Below, one piece after another: positions 37,121-51,124 of a stretch of 64,000 nt of DNA (the stretch's first letter is position 1; each line of letters opens with the position of its first letter). Source of the DNA: Scylla paramamosain (Eukaryota > Arthropoda > Malacostraca > Decapoda > Portunidae); contig NC_087191.1 in assembly GCF_035594125.1 (NCBI RefSeq), positions 6,335,967-6,399,966 of the forward strand, written 5' to 3'. Position numbers and translations under genes: made by a program. Below the pieces are notes generated by a model. The model was given only the letters and a program-made list of their open reading frames with translations, had not been told where the DNA came from and searched no databases.

Positions 37121-40100
37121 TAACACTCCTAATTGAGAAACAGTACAACCTTAATAAATGCGTGTATTTTGAGTGCTTTTCACATTCTTAGTTACCAAAA
37201 CCCCAAATTGCATGCAAAAATAGATTTGTGGGGAAAAAAAGACTTTACCAGAAAAGTGTCTTTTGAGTGTTTTTGAGCGTGATAGGCAATAAAGCACTAA
37301 AAAGGAGGGCAATCACATTACATTGGAGGAAAACAAATTTTTACCAAGAACATGCCTTTAAGTGTTTTTGAGCTCCTTATATACCAAAACACTAAAACGC
37401 ATGCAAAACACTCTTTATGGTGAAACAGAATAACATTACGAAAAACATGTATTTTGAGTGTTTTTGATCATGTTACCAATAAAACCCCTTAAATACATGC
37501 AAAGAACACTATTTTTAGGAAATGAAAGTAGATTACGAGAAACGTGTATTATGAGTGTTTTTAAGTTCATTAATTACCAAAAAGCTAAAAGCCACAAATA
37601 ACACTCTTTATTGAGAAAAAATAAATAAAATAAAAAAATACAATATTTTTTTTCTTTCTTATTCATCTTCACGGGTACCAAGATGCCAAAATTTGGGCAA
37701 AATTCAGGAAATTATGTCTAATAAGAACATTATCAAAAAAGTTAAATTTAGCTTTTTTTTCGGACTGTTATGTACTAAATCCCTAAAGTGCATGCAAAGC
37801 CACCTATATGAGGAAATTAAACGTCTTTGCAAGAAGAGTGTTTTTCAGCATTTTAGGAACCAACACGATAAATAACATGGAAGTCAATCTATATGGGAAT
37901 CCAAAACAAAATTACTAAAAAGGTGTCTTTTCGGTGTTTTACGTAGAAAAACGCTAAAACGGATGCAAACAAACCAATATGAAGAAATAAAATAACATTA
38001 CCAAAAAGGTATATTTTGAGTGTTTTTGAAATTGTTACCTACAAAAAACGCGAAAATAGATGAAAAGCACTCTATATTTGGAAGCAAAAGCACATTACGA
38101 GAAACGTGTGTAATGAGTGTTTTATAGTTTCACAAGAACTACAAGGCAAAAAACGCAAAAACTCGTGTATATAGAAAAGTTTCTTACATTCCAAAATGCT
38201 GAAACTCTGGAACAACACTCTTAATTGAAAAACAGAGCAATCTTACTAAATGCGTGTTTTTTGAGTGCTTTTCACATCCTTAGTTACCAAAACTCCAAAT
38301 TGCATGCGAAACCAGCTTTATGTGGGAAAAAATGACATTACCAGAAAAATGTCTTTTGAGTGTTTTTGAGCGTGTTAGGCAATAAAGCACTAAAAAGCAG
38401 GGCAATCACATTACACTGGAATAAAACCAATTTTTAACAAGAACTTGCCTTTAAGTGTATTTCAGCTCCTTATATACCAAAACACTAAAATGCATGGAAA
38501 ATAAACTTTATGGTGAAACAGAATAACATTACCAAAAACATGTATTTTGAGTGCTTTTGATCATGTTACCAATAAAAACGTTTAAATACATGCAAAGAAC
38601 CCTATTTTTGGGAAACGAAAGGACATTACGAGAAACGTGTATTATGAGTGTTTTTAAGTTTATTAAGTACAAAAAAGCTAAAAGCCACAAAGTACACTCT
38701 TTATTGAGAAAAATATAAATAAATAAATAAAAATATACGATATTTTTTTTTCATTCTTATTCATCTTCACAGGTAACGAGGTGCCAAAATTTGGGCAAAG
38801 TTCAGGAAATTATATGAAATAAGAACATGTTTGTGAAACCTAACGATATTACGAAAATAATGTATTATGAGAGTTTTTAGGTTCCTTAAGTACCAAAAAG
38901 CTAAAACACACACTTTATAGAGAAGAAAAAATAAAAAAATGAATGTTTTTTTTTTTCTTGTTATTCATCTTCGTAGGTATCGAGATGCTAAAATTCTGGC
39001 AAAATTCAGGGAAATTAGGTAAAAAAAATAAATAAAAAAAAAATAATTTTAGCTTTTTTCCGGAGTTATGTACCAAACCCTGAAGTGCATGCAAAGCCAC
39101 CTATATGGGAAAATTACACGACCTTACCAGAAACCTGTACCAGAAGCAATTTCAACAATATTAGTGAAAACGAGTCTTTTCAGAGATTTACGAAGGAAAA
39201 CACTAAAACGGATGCAAACCAACCAATATGAAGAAATAGAATAATATTACCAAAAAGATATATTTTGAGGAATACCTACAAAAAATGCAAAAATGGATGG
39301 AAAGCACTCTATATTAGGAAAGAAAAGAACATTACGAGAAATGAGAAATAATGAGTGTTTTATAGTTTCACAAGAACCAAAAGGCAATAAACGCAAAAAC
39401 TCGTGCATATAGAGAAGTTTCTTACATACCAAAATGATGAAATGCATGAATAACACTTTTAATCGAGAAAAAGAACTACCCTACCAAATTGTGTATTTTG
39501 AGTGTTTTTCACATTCTTAGTTACGAAATTGCCAAATTACATGCGAAACTAGCTTTATGTGGGAAAAAATGATATTACCAGAAAAATGTCTTTTGAGTGT
39601 TTTTGAGCGTGATATGCAAGAAAGCACTAAAAAGCAGAACAATCACATTACTTGGGAATAAAACCAACTTTTACAAAGAACTTGCATTTAAGTGTTTTTT
39701 AACTCCTTACATACTAAAACGCTAAAACGCATGTAAAACACCCTTTATGGAGAAACAGAATAACATTACCAAAAATATGTATTTTGAGTGTTTTTGATCG
39801 TTACCTATAAAAACGCTTAAATACATGTAAAGATCCCTATGTTTGTATAAGAAAAGGACATTACGAAAATCGTGTATTATGAGTGTTTTTAAGTTCCTTA
39901 AGTACCAAAAAGCTAAAACTCACAAATAACACTTTATAGTGAAAAAAAAAAAAAAAATTGTTATTCATCTTCATAGGTACCGAGATACCAAAATTCTGGA
40001 AAAATTCTGGGAAATTTTGTAAAAAAAAATCATTATAAAAAAAATAATTTTAGCTTTTTTTCCGGAGTTATGTACCAAACCCTGAAGTGCATGCAAAGCC

Positions 40101-43100
40101 ACCTATATGGAGAAATTACTCGACTTTACCAGAAACCTTTCTTTTGAGTGTTTTTTTTCAGCAATTTCACTAATATTACTGAAAATGTGTCTTTTCAGTC
40201 ATTTACGTAGAAAAACGCTAAAACGGATGCAAACCAATATGAAGAAATAGAATAATATTACCAAAAAGATATATTTTGATGTGTTTTTGAGCTTCTTACC
40301 TACAAAAAAATGCGAAAATGGATGAAACACACTCTATATTAGGAAAGAAATGGACATTACGAAAAACTTGTATAATGAGTGTTTTATAGTTTCACAAAAA
40401 CCACAAGGGAAAAAACTCAAAAACTCGTGTACATAAAGAAGTTTCTTATATACCAAAATGCTGAAACTCATGAATAACACTTTTAATTAAGAAACAGAAC
40501 AACTTTACTAGATGCCTGTATTTTCAGTGTTTTTCACATTATTAGTTTCCAAAACCAAATTCCATGCGAAACTAGCTTTATGTGGGAAAAAAATAATATT
40601 ACCAGAAAATGTCTTTTGAGTGTTTTTGAGCGTGTTAGGAAATAAACCACTAAAGAGCAGGGCAATCACATTACATGGGAATAAAACCAGCTTTTACCAA
40701 GAACTTGCCTTTAGGTGTTTTTGAGCTCATTACATACCAAAAGGCTAAAACACATGGAAAACACCTTTTATGGACAGAATAACATTACAAAAAACATGTA
40801 TTTTGAGTGTTTTTGATCATGTTATCTATAAAAACGTTTAAATACATGCAAAGAACCTTATGTTTGGGAAACAAAAGGACATTACGAGAAATATGTATTA
40901 TGAGTGTTTTTTAGTTACTTAAGTACCAAAAAGCTAAAACCCACAAATAACACTCTTTATGTAGAAAAATAAATAAATAAAAAATATAAGAAATACGATT
41001 TTTTATTTTTTTTTTGTTATTTATCGAGATGCAAAAATTCTGGGAAAATTCCGGGCTATTATATGATAAAAGAAAATTATCAAAAAAGTTAATTTTAGCT
41101 TTTTTTTCGGACTGTTATATACCAAACCCTAAAGTGCATGCGAAGCCTCCTATATGAGGAAATTAAACGACCTTAAAAGAAATCTGTCTTTTGAGTGTTT
41201 TTTTTCAGAATCTTAGGCACCAAAACGATAAATAAATAAGGAAATCACTCTATATGGGAATCCAAAACAAAATTACTGAAAACGTGCTTCTCAGTGTTTT
41301 ACGTAGAAAAACGCTAAAACGGATGCAAACGAACCAATATAAAAAAAATAAAAAAACATTACCAAAAAGGTATATTTTGAGTGTTTTTGATCTTGTTACC
41401 TACAAAAAAACGCGAAAATTGATGCAAAGCACTCTATATTAGGAAATAAATGGACATTGCAAGAAAAATGTATAATGAGTGTTTTATATTTGAAAATAAC
41501 CAAAAGGCAAAAAACGCAAAAACTTCTGGATATGGAGATGTTTCCTAGATACCAAAATGCTGAAACTTATGAATAACATTCCTAATTGAGAAACAGATCA
41601 ACCTTACTAAATGTGTGTATTTTGAGAGCTTTTCTCATTCTTAGTTACCAAAACCCAAAATTGCATGCGAAACCAGCTTTATGTGAGAAAAAAATGACAT
41701 TACCAGAAAAAATGTCTTTTGAGTGTTTTTGAGCCTGATAGGCAATAAAGCACTAAAAAGCAGGGCAATCACATTACATTTAAATAAAACCAATTTTTAT
41801 CAAGAACTTGCCTTTAAGTGTTTTTGAGCTCCTTATATACTAAACCGCTAAAACGCATGCAAAATAAACTTTATGGAGAAACAGAATAAAATTACCAAAA
41901 ACATGTATTTTGAGTGTTTTTGATTATGTTGTCTATACAAACCCTTAAATACATGCAAAGAACCTTATGTTTGGGAAACAAAAGGACGTTACGAGAAGCG
42001 TATAAGTGTTTTTAAGTTTAAGTACCAAAAACCTAAAACCCAATCTTTATTTAGAAAAAAAATTGAGAAAAAAATTTTAAAAATAGGATTTTTTTTTGTT
42101 ATTCATCTTCTTAGATACCAAAATGCCAAAATTCTCGGAAAATTCAAGGCAATTATATGATAAGAGAATATTATCAAAAAAGATGATTTTAGCTTTTTTT
42201 TCGGACATATGTACCAAACCCTAAACTGCATGCAAAGCCTCCTTAATAAGGAAATTAAACGACCTTACCAGAAATCTGTCTTTTGAGTGTTTTTCAGCAT
42301 GTTAGGCACCAAAACGATAAATAATAAGGAACTCACTCTATATGGGAATCCTAAAACAAAATTACTGAAAATGTATCTTCTCAGTGTTTTACGTAGAAAA
42401 ACGCAAAAACTCGTGTATATAAAGAAGTTTCTTAGATACCAAAATGCTGAAACTCATGAATAACAATCTTAATTGAGAAACAGAACAACGTTAGCAAATG
42501 CGTGTATTTTGAGAGTTTAACAATACCCAAAATAGCATGCGAAACTACCTTTATGAGGGAAAAAATTACATTACCAGAAGTGTCTTTTAATTGTTTTTGA
42601 GCGTGTTAAGCAATGAAGTACTAAAAAGCAGGGCAATCACATTACATGGGAATAAAAGCAACTTTTACCAAGAACTTGCCAATATGTGTTTTTGAGCTCC
42701 TTACATACCAAACCGCTAAAACGCATGGAAAACAAACTTTATGAAGAAACAGAATAACATTACCAAAAACATGTATTTTGAGTGTTTTTGATAATGTTAT
42801 CTATAAAAACGCTTAAATACATGCAAAGAACCTTATGTTTGAGAAACGTAACGACATTACGAGAAATGTGTATTATGGGTGTTTTTAAGTTCCTTAACTA
42901 CCAAAAAGCTAAAACCCACAAATAACACTCGTTATTTAGAAAAAAATAAAAAAAATAAAAAATAAATAAATAAAACGATTTTTTTTTTTTTTGTTATTCA
43001 CCTTCATAGGTACAGAGATGCAAAAATTCTGGGAAAAATTAGGGCAATTATATGATAAGAGAATATTATGAAAAAAGTTGATGTTAGCTTTTTTTCGGGT

Positions 43101-46100
43101 TGTTATGTACCAAACACTAAAGTGCATGCAAGTCCTCCCGTATGAAGAAATTAAACGACCTTACCAGAAATCTGTGTTTTGAGTGTTTTTCATCATGTTA
43201 GGCACCAAAATGATAACTAATAAGGAACTCACTCTATATGGCAAACCAAAACAAAATTACTGAATACGTGTCTTCTCAGCGTTTTACGTAGAAAAACGCT
43301 AAAACGGATGCAAACCAACCAATATCAAGAAGTAGAAAAACATTACCAAAAACGTATATTTTGAGTGTTTTGTGTTTGTTACCTACAAAAAAACGCGAAA
43401 ATTGATACAAATTGTGAACGAAAAGGTCATTGCGAGAAAAGTGTATAATGAATGTTTTATAGTTCAAAAGAACCAAAAGGCAAAAAACGCAAAAACTCGT
43501 GTATATGGAGAAGTTTCCTAGATACCAAAATGTTGAATCTCATGAATAACACTCTTAATTGAGAAACAGAACAACTTTACTAAATGCGTGTATTCTGAGT
43601 GCTTTTCACATTCTTAGTTACCAAAATCCCAAATTGCATGCGAAACCAGCTTTATTTGGGAAAAAAAATGACATTACCAGAAAAGTGTCTTTTGAGTGTT
43701 TTTTGAGCGTGATAGGCAATAAAGGGCTAAAAAGCAGGGGAATCACTTTACATGGCAATAAAATGAATTTTTACCAAGAACTTGCCTTTAAGTGTTTTGA
43801 GCTTCCTATATACCAAAACGCTAAAACGCATGCAAAACACACTTTATGGAGAAAGAGAATAACAATACTAAAAACATATATTTTGAGTGTTTTTGATCAT
43901 GTTACCAATAAAAACGCTTAAATACATGCAAAGAACCCTATTTTTGGGAAACGAAAGAACATTACGAGAAACGAGTATTATGAGTGTTTTTAAGATCATT
44001 ATTTACCAAAAAGCTAAAAGCCACAAATAACACTCTTTATTGAGAAAAATAAATAAATAAATAAAAAAGACGATATTTTTTTTTTCTTTTTCATCTTCAC
44101 AGGTACCGAGATGCCAAAATTTGGGCGAAATTCAGGAAATTATGAGTCAATTATCAAAAAAGTTAATTTTAGCTTTTTTTTCGTACTGTTATGTATCAAA
44201 CCCTAAAGTGCATGCAAAGCCAATTATATGGGAAAATTAAACGTCTTTGCCAGAAAACTGTCTTTTCAGTGTTTTTCAGCATGTTAGGCACTAAAACGAT
44301 AAATAATATGGAAGTCAGTCAATAAATGAATCCAAAACAAAATTACTGAAAATTTGTCTTTTCAGTGTTTTACGTAGAAAAACGCTAAAACGGATGCAAA
44401 CCAACAAATATGAAGAAATAGAATAACATTACGAAAATGTGTTTTTGAGCTTTTTACCTACTAAAAAACGCGCAAATGGATGGAAAGCACTCTATATTGG
44501 GAAGCAAAAGGACATTACGAGAAACGTGTATAATGAGTGTTTTGTAGTTTCACAAGAACCACAAGGCAAAAAACGCAAAAACTCGTGTATATAGAGAAGT
44601 TTCTTACATACCAAAACGCTAAAACTCATGAATAACACTTTTAATTGAAAAACAGAACTACCTTACCAAATGTGTGTATTTTGAGTGTTATTCACATTCT
44701 TAGTTACGAAAATCCCAAATTACATGCGAAACTAGCTTTATGTGGGAAAAAAACGACATTACAAGAAAAGTATCTTTTGAGTGTTTTTGAGCGTTACATG
44801 CAACAAAACACTAAAAAGCAGAACAATCACCTTACATTGGAATATAACCAAATTTTACGAAGAACTTGCCTTTAAGTGTTTTTTAACTCCTTACATACCA
44901 AAACGCTAAACGCATGCAAAACAACCTTTATGGAGAAACAGAAAAACATTACCAAAAACATGTATTTTGAGTGTTTTTGATCATGTTACCTATAAAATCG
45001 CTTAAATACATGCAAAGAACACTATGTTTGTGAAACGAAAGGACATTACGAAAATCGTTTATTATGAGTATTTTTAAGTTCCTTAAGTACCAAAAATCTA
45101 AAACCAACAAATAACACTCTTTATAGAGAAAAAAATTAATAAAAAAATTTTTTTTTTTTGTTATTCATCTTCATAGGTACCGAGATGCCAAAATTCTGAG
45201 AAAATTCATGGAAATTATGTGAAAAAAAACATAAAAAAATAATTTTAGCTTTTTCCGGAGTTATGTACGAAACCTGGAAGTGGATGCAAAGCAACCTATA
45301 TGGGGAAATTACACGACTTTACAAGAAACGTGTCTTTGGGTGTTTTCAGCAATTTCAACAATATTACTGAAAACGTTTCTTTTCAGTTTTAGCGTAGAAC
45401 GCTAAAACGGATGCAAACCAACCAATATGAAGAAATAGAAGAACATTACCAAAAAGGTGTGTGTTTTTGAGCTTGTTACCTACAAAAAAAGCAAAAATGA
45501 ATGAATAGCAGTCTATATTGGGAAACAAAAGGATATTACAAGAAAATTTTATAATGAATGTTTTAATAGTTCTCAAGAACCATAAGGCAAAAAACACAAA
45601 AACTCGTATATATGGAGAAGTTTCTTAGATACCAGAAATGCTGACACTCATGAATAACACTCTTAATTGAGAAACAGAACAATCTTAGGAAATGAGTGTA
45701 TTTTGCGTGTTTTTTCACATTCTTAGTGGTCCAACCCCAAATTACATGCGAGAATGTGGAAAAAAAAAGAAATTACTAGAAAAGTGTCTTTTTAGTGTTT
45801 TTCAGCGTGTTAGGCAATAAAGCACTAAAAAGCAGGGCAATCACATTACATGGGAATATAACCAACTTTTACCAAGAACTTGCCTTTAAGTTTTTTTGAG
45901 CTCCTTACATACCAAAACGCTAAAACCACTGCAAAAACACCCTTTATAGAAAAACAGAAAAACATTATCAAAAACATGTATTTTGAGTGTTTTTGATCAT
46001 GTTACCTATAAAAACGCTTAAATACATGCAAAGAACCCTATGTTTGGGAATGAAAGGACATTACGAGGAATGTGTATTATAAGTGTTTATAAGATCCTTA

Positions 46101-46294
46101 AGTACCAAAAAGCTAAAACCCACAAATATAACCCTTTATAGAGAAAAAATAAATAAATAAATGAAAAAAAATATCATTTTTTTTATTAATCTTCATAGGT
46201 ACCGAGATGCCAAAATTCTGGCAAAATTCAGGAAAATTACGTAAAAAAAGAAAATTATGAAAAATTTAAGGTTATCTTTTTTTCGGACTGTTAT

Positions 46295-46866
46295 GTACCA
46301 AACCCTAAAGTGTATGAAAAGCCACCTATATGGGGAAATTAAACGACTTTACAATAAACCTGTCTTTTGAGTGTTTTTCAGCATGTTAGGCACCAAAACG
46401 ATAAATAACATGGAAGTCACTCTATATGGGAATCCAAAAGAAAATTACTGAAAACGTGTCTTTTCTGTGTTTTACGTAGAAAAACGCTAAAACGGATGGA
46501 AACCAACCAATATGAAGAAATAGAATAACATTACCAAAAAGGTATATTTTGAGGTTTTTTTTTATCATGTTACCTATAAAAACGCTTAAATACATGCAAA
46601 GAACCTTATCTTTAGGAAACAAAAGGACGTTACGAGAAACGAGTATTATGAGTGTTTTTACGTTCCTTAAGTACCAAAAAGCTTAAACCCACAAATAACA
46701 CTCTCTATAGAGAAAAAAATATATAAATAAATGAAAAAAGAGCATTTTTTTTTTGTTATTGATCTTCATAGGTACCGAGATGCCAAAATTCTGGCAAAAT
46801 TCAGGGAAATTATGTGAAAAAAGAATAACAAAAAAGTTAATTTTAGCTTTTTTTTCAGACTGTTAT
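46295..46866 (+). repeat. Short 11-mer HOR variant lacking exactly five monomers
   Basis: B1, C1 and D1 are normal. Then D1 (GGTATATTTTGAGG) passes at about 46,555-46,565 straight into the end of D2 (ATCATGTTACC) and on to E2, A2, B3. E1, A1, B2, C2 and most of D2 are gone, so the unit is 572 bp. The crossover joined homologous D monomers of the two pentamer halves. Confidence 0.88.
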
Positions 46867-48661
46867 ATACCAAACCCTAAAGTGCAGGTAGACCTACCTA
46901 TATGGGGAAATTAAAATACTTTACCTGAAACCTGTCTTTTGCCTGTTTTTCAATATGTTAAGCACCAAAACAATAAATAATATGGAAGTCACTCTGTATG
47001 GGAAACCAAAACAAAATTACTGAAAACGTGTGTTTTCAGTGTTTTACGTAGAAAAACGCTAAAACGAATGCAAATCAACCATTATCATGAAATAGAATAA
47101 TATTACCAAAAAGATATTTTTTTGTGTTTTTGAGCGAAAATGGATGCAAATCACTCTATATTGGGAAACAAATGGACATTACGTGAAACGTTTATAATGA
47201 GTGTTTTATAGTTTCACAAGAACCACAAGGCAAAACAAGCAAAAACTCGTGTATATGGAGATGTTTCTTAGATACCAAAATGCTGAAATTCATGAATAAC
47301 ACTCTTAATTGAGAAACAGAACAACCTTACCAAATGCGTGTATTTTGATTGTTTTTCACATTCTTAGTTACCAAAACCCGAAATTACATGCGAAACTAGC
47401 TTTATGTGGGAAATAAATGACATTACCAGAAAAAAAAAGTGTCTTTTGAGTGTTTTTGAGCGTGTTAGGCAATAAAGCACAAAAAAGCAGGGCAATGACA
47501 TTACATGGGAATAAAACCAACATTTACCAAGAACTTGTCTTTAAGTGTTTTTCAGCTCCTTACATACCAAAACGCTAAAATGCATGCAAAACACCCTTTA
47601 TGGGGAAACAAAATAACATTACGAAAAACATGAATTTTCAGTGTTTTTGATCTGTTACGTATAAAAACGCTTAAATACATGCAAAGAACACTATGTTTGG
47701 GAAAGGAAAGAACATTACGAGAAACGTGCATTATGAGTGTTTTTAAGTTCCTTAAGTACGAAAAGTGTTAAAACCCACAAATAACACTCTTTATAGAGAA
47801 AATAAATAAATAAATAAAAACTAGGATTTTTTTGTTTTGTTTTTTATCTTCATAGGTACCGAGATGCCAAAATTCTGGCAAAATTCAGGGAAATTATGTG
47901 TAAAAATAATATTATGAAAAAGTTAATTTTAGCTTTTTTTTCGGACTGTTATGTACCAAACCCAAAAGTGTATGCAAAGCCACCTATATGAGGAAATTAA
48001 ACGACTTTACCAGATACCTGTCTTTTGAGTGTTTTTCAGCAAGTTAGGCACCAAAACGATAAATAATATGGAAGTCACTCTATATGGGAATGCAAAACAA
48101 AATTACTGAAAACATGTCTTCTTAGTGTTTTACTTCGAAAAACATTAAAACGGATGCAAACCAAACCAAAGTTATATTTTGAGTATTTTTGAGCTTGTTA
48201 CCTACAGAAAACGCGAAAATAGTTGCAAAGCACTCTATATTGCGAAAGAAAAGAACATTACGAGAAACGTGTATAATGAGTGTTTTATAGTTTCACAAGA
48301 ACCACAAGGCAAAACACGCAAAAACTCGTGTATATGGAGATGTTTCTTAGATTCCAAAATGCTGAAATTCATTAACACTCTTAATTGAGAAACAGAACAA
48401 CCTTACCAAATGGGTGTATTTTGAATCTTTTTAACATTCTTACTTACCAAAACCCCAAATTACATGCGAAACTAGCTTTATTTGTGAAAAAAAAAATATT
48501 ACCATAAAAGTGTCTTTTGATTTTTTTTGAGCGTGTTAGGCAGTAAAGCACTAAAAAGTAGGGCAATCACATTACATGGGAATAAAACCAACTTTTACCA
48601 ATAACTTGCCTTTAAGTGTTTTTAAGCTCCTTACATACGAAAACGCTAAAACGCATACAAA

Positions 48662-51013
48662 ACAAGTATTTTGAGTCTTTTGTAAGATTGTTACGTAAAA
48701 AAACGCCTAAATGAAACGGAAATACCCTATATGGGAAAAATTAAAAGACATTACGAGAAACGTGTATTATGAGTGTTTTTGATTTTCATAGTATCCAAAG
48801 GGTAAAACGCATGAAAAACACTCCATATGGAGAAACAGAACAATACTGCCAAAAAAAAAAAACGTGCATTTTGAGTGTTATGACATTGTTAGTTACCAAA
48901 AAGCCAACATTCATGCAAAGACCCATATATAGATATATGAAACGACTTTAAAAACGTATGAAAATACCATATATAGAGAAACAGAATACACTAACCAAAA
49001 ACGTGTATTTTGTGTTTTTTTTTTTTTTTGAGCTTATTATGTACAAAATCGCCTGTCATCAAACAAATCACCCTGCATATGGAAATAAAAAAGACATTAC
49101 GAGAAATGTTTGATGTTTTTTTTTATTACTTTCTTAAGTACCAAATCAGTACTTCAATAGTGCTCTGAAGAAAAAGAACAAACCTACCAAAAACGGGTAT
49201 TTTTTTACATTGATAATTACCAAAACGCCAACATGCATGTAAAGCAACCTATATGAAGAAACGAAACGAAATCACTAGAAACTTGTCTTTTGTTATTTTT
49301 TGAGCGTGTTAGGCACCAAATCAGTAAGAAGCAACGAAATCACCACATAGGGGAATACAAAACAACTTTACTAAAACGTGTCTTTAGAGTGTTTTTTTTA
49401 GGTTCTTACGAACTAACATGTCAAAATACATGCAAACACCCTGTTAGGTACCAAAGCACCAAAAACAGCCTATATGAGGAAACGAAAGGACATGACAAAA
49501 AACGTGTATTATGAGTTTTTTTTTTTTTTTTTAGCTTCTCAGGTACCAAAACACAAAAATGGAGAAAGAAAAAACAGTACCAAAATCGTGTAATTTGAAT
49601 TTTTTTCACATTGTTAGGTAGCAAAACACCATAATGCTTGCTCGCTATACGAGAAAATTAACCAACAATGTAAGAAATGTGTTTTTATGTGTTTTTCAGC
49701 GTGTTAGGCACGAAAACGCTATATAGCATGGAAAGCACCTTATATAGAAATGCAAAATAATAAGCATGTCTTTTAAGTGTTTTAAACTTTTTACGTTCCA
49801 AAACGTTAAAACACGTGCAACAAACACGAATGATCTTACCAAACAGAAAAAAAAAATTACCAAAAACGTGTATTTTGAGTCTTTGTGAGTCTGTTACGTA
49901 CATCATCTTAAAAATGCATGTAAAGCACCCTGTATGAGGAAACGATAGGACATTACCAGAAACGTGCATTATCAGAGTTTTGAGTCTCTTAGGTACCAAA
50001 CACTAAACCGCCTGAATGAAAATTAAATATATTCTATATCTCTTAATAGAGAAACAGAACATCACCAAAAACGTGGTTTTGAGTGGGTTTTTTTTCCTTT
50101 TTATGTACCAAAACGTCAAAATACATAAGAAGCCTCCTATATGGGAAATGGAAAGACATTTGGAGAAACAAGTTTTATTTGTGTTTTTGAGATTCCTAAG
50201 TAAACTTCCTAAGTATCAAAACGCTAAAAAGGATGAATAGCACCCTACATATAGAAAATGAACAACATTACCTAAAATCTTTATTTTTTGCGTTTTTCAC
50301 ATTATGTAGCAAAACATCATAATGCATGCAGACTCCTATACGAAGAAGCAGAACGATATTAAAGGAAACGTGGCTTTTCAGTGTTTACTTGAGTGTTAGG
50401 AATCAAAATGCTAAAAAGCATTGAAAGCACCCTATTTGGCAATATAAAAATAACGTTACCAAGAAAGTATCTTTAGAATGTTTTTCACCTTCTTACATCC
50501 GAAATCGCTGAAAAGCATGCAAAACAACCTTTACGGAGAAACAAATTAACATTACTAAAAACTTGTATTTTGATTGTTTTTATGCTTGTTAAATATAAAA
50601 GTGCCAAATTACACGCAAAGCATCCTACATGGAGAAAAGAAAGGACATTACGAGAAAAGTGTATTATGAGAGATTTTGAGCTTTTTAGGTACCCAGACTC
50701 AAAAACACATGATTAGAACTTTATATGGAAAAATAACTCTACCGAAAACTTTTACTTAAACTTTTCTTTCATATTGTTAAGTACCAAAAGACAAAATGCA
50801 TTGGAAGCCCCCTTTATCGGGAAACGAAACGACATTATCATCAACGTGTGTTTTGAGTGTTTTTCAACGTGTCAGACACCAAAACGCTGAAAAGCATGGA
50901 AAGCGCTCCATAAAGGAATACAAAATAGCATTACTAAAAACCTGTTTTAAAGGTTCTTATGTACAGAAACGCTAAAACTCAAGCAAAACACCCTTTATAG
51001 AGAAGCGAAATAA
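48662..51013 (+). repeat. Satellite, pentamer type, left of the retrotransposon
   Basis: Diverged A-B-C-D-E monomers follow the 11-mer block. The first 270 bp (48,662-48,930) closely match the last 220 bp of the window (63,782-64,000), sharing AAGATTGTTACGTAAAAAAA, GCCTAAATGAA-CG, AGTATC and GTGTTATGA. The last monomer (a D, from 50,961) is cut at 51,013 by the retrotransposon. No gene seen. Confidence 0.8.
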
Positions 51014-51124
51014 ATATTTCGTTGATAAATTACATTTAGGACAGTTAGGGAATATCCCTTACAGAAGAATAAGATCGCAGAAAAATGATCCTAAATAGAT
51101 GACTGAGGTTAAAACATTACATAG

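Larger units (their letters stand above)
28795..48661 (+). repeat. Satellite array, 11-monomer HOR, main block
   Basis: About 18 tandem copies of the 11-mer. B1 starts are seen at about 28,801 (partial), 29,919, 30,992, 32,949, 34,578, 35,634, 36,787, 37,772, 39,070, 40,072, 41,119, 42,211, 43,107, 44,193, 45,265, 46,295, 46,867 and 47,953; a B1 near 31.95 kb is deleted. Intervals are mostly 985-1,153 bp. Exceptions: 572 bp (46,295-46,867, one pentamer lost), 896 bp (deletion in E1/D1), 1,298 bp (extra E2-A2-B3 joined near 38,826) and 1,629 bp (unit with the inversion). Units are much more alike than pentamer units, as expected of recent amplification. The right edge is inside D2 at about 48,661, where GCATACAAAAC joins AAGTATTTTGAG of a pentamer D. 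No gene is supported. Confidence 0.9.

Noticed and set aside
10888..46650. Further CGAGTA or ACTCGT matches (for example near 10,890, 11,311, 20,072, 43,972 and 46,638)
   Set aside because: These are single-base changes of the normal ACGTGTATT monomer sequence, with no added bases, so they are not counted as TA-CGAG-TA insertions.
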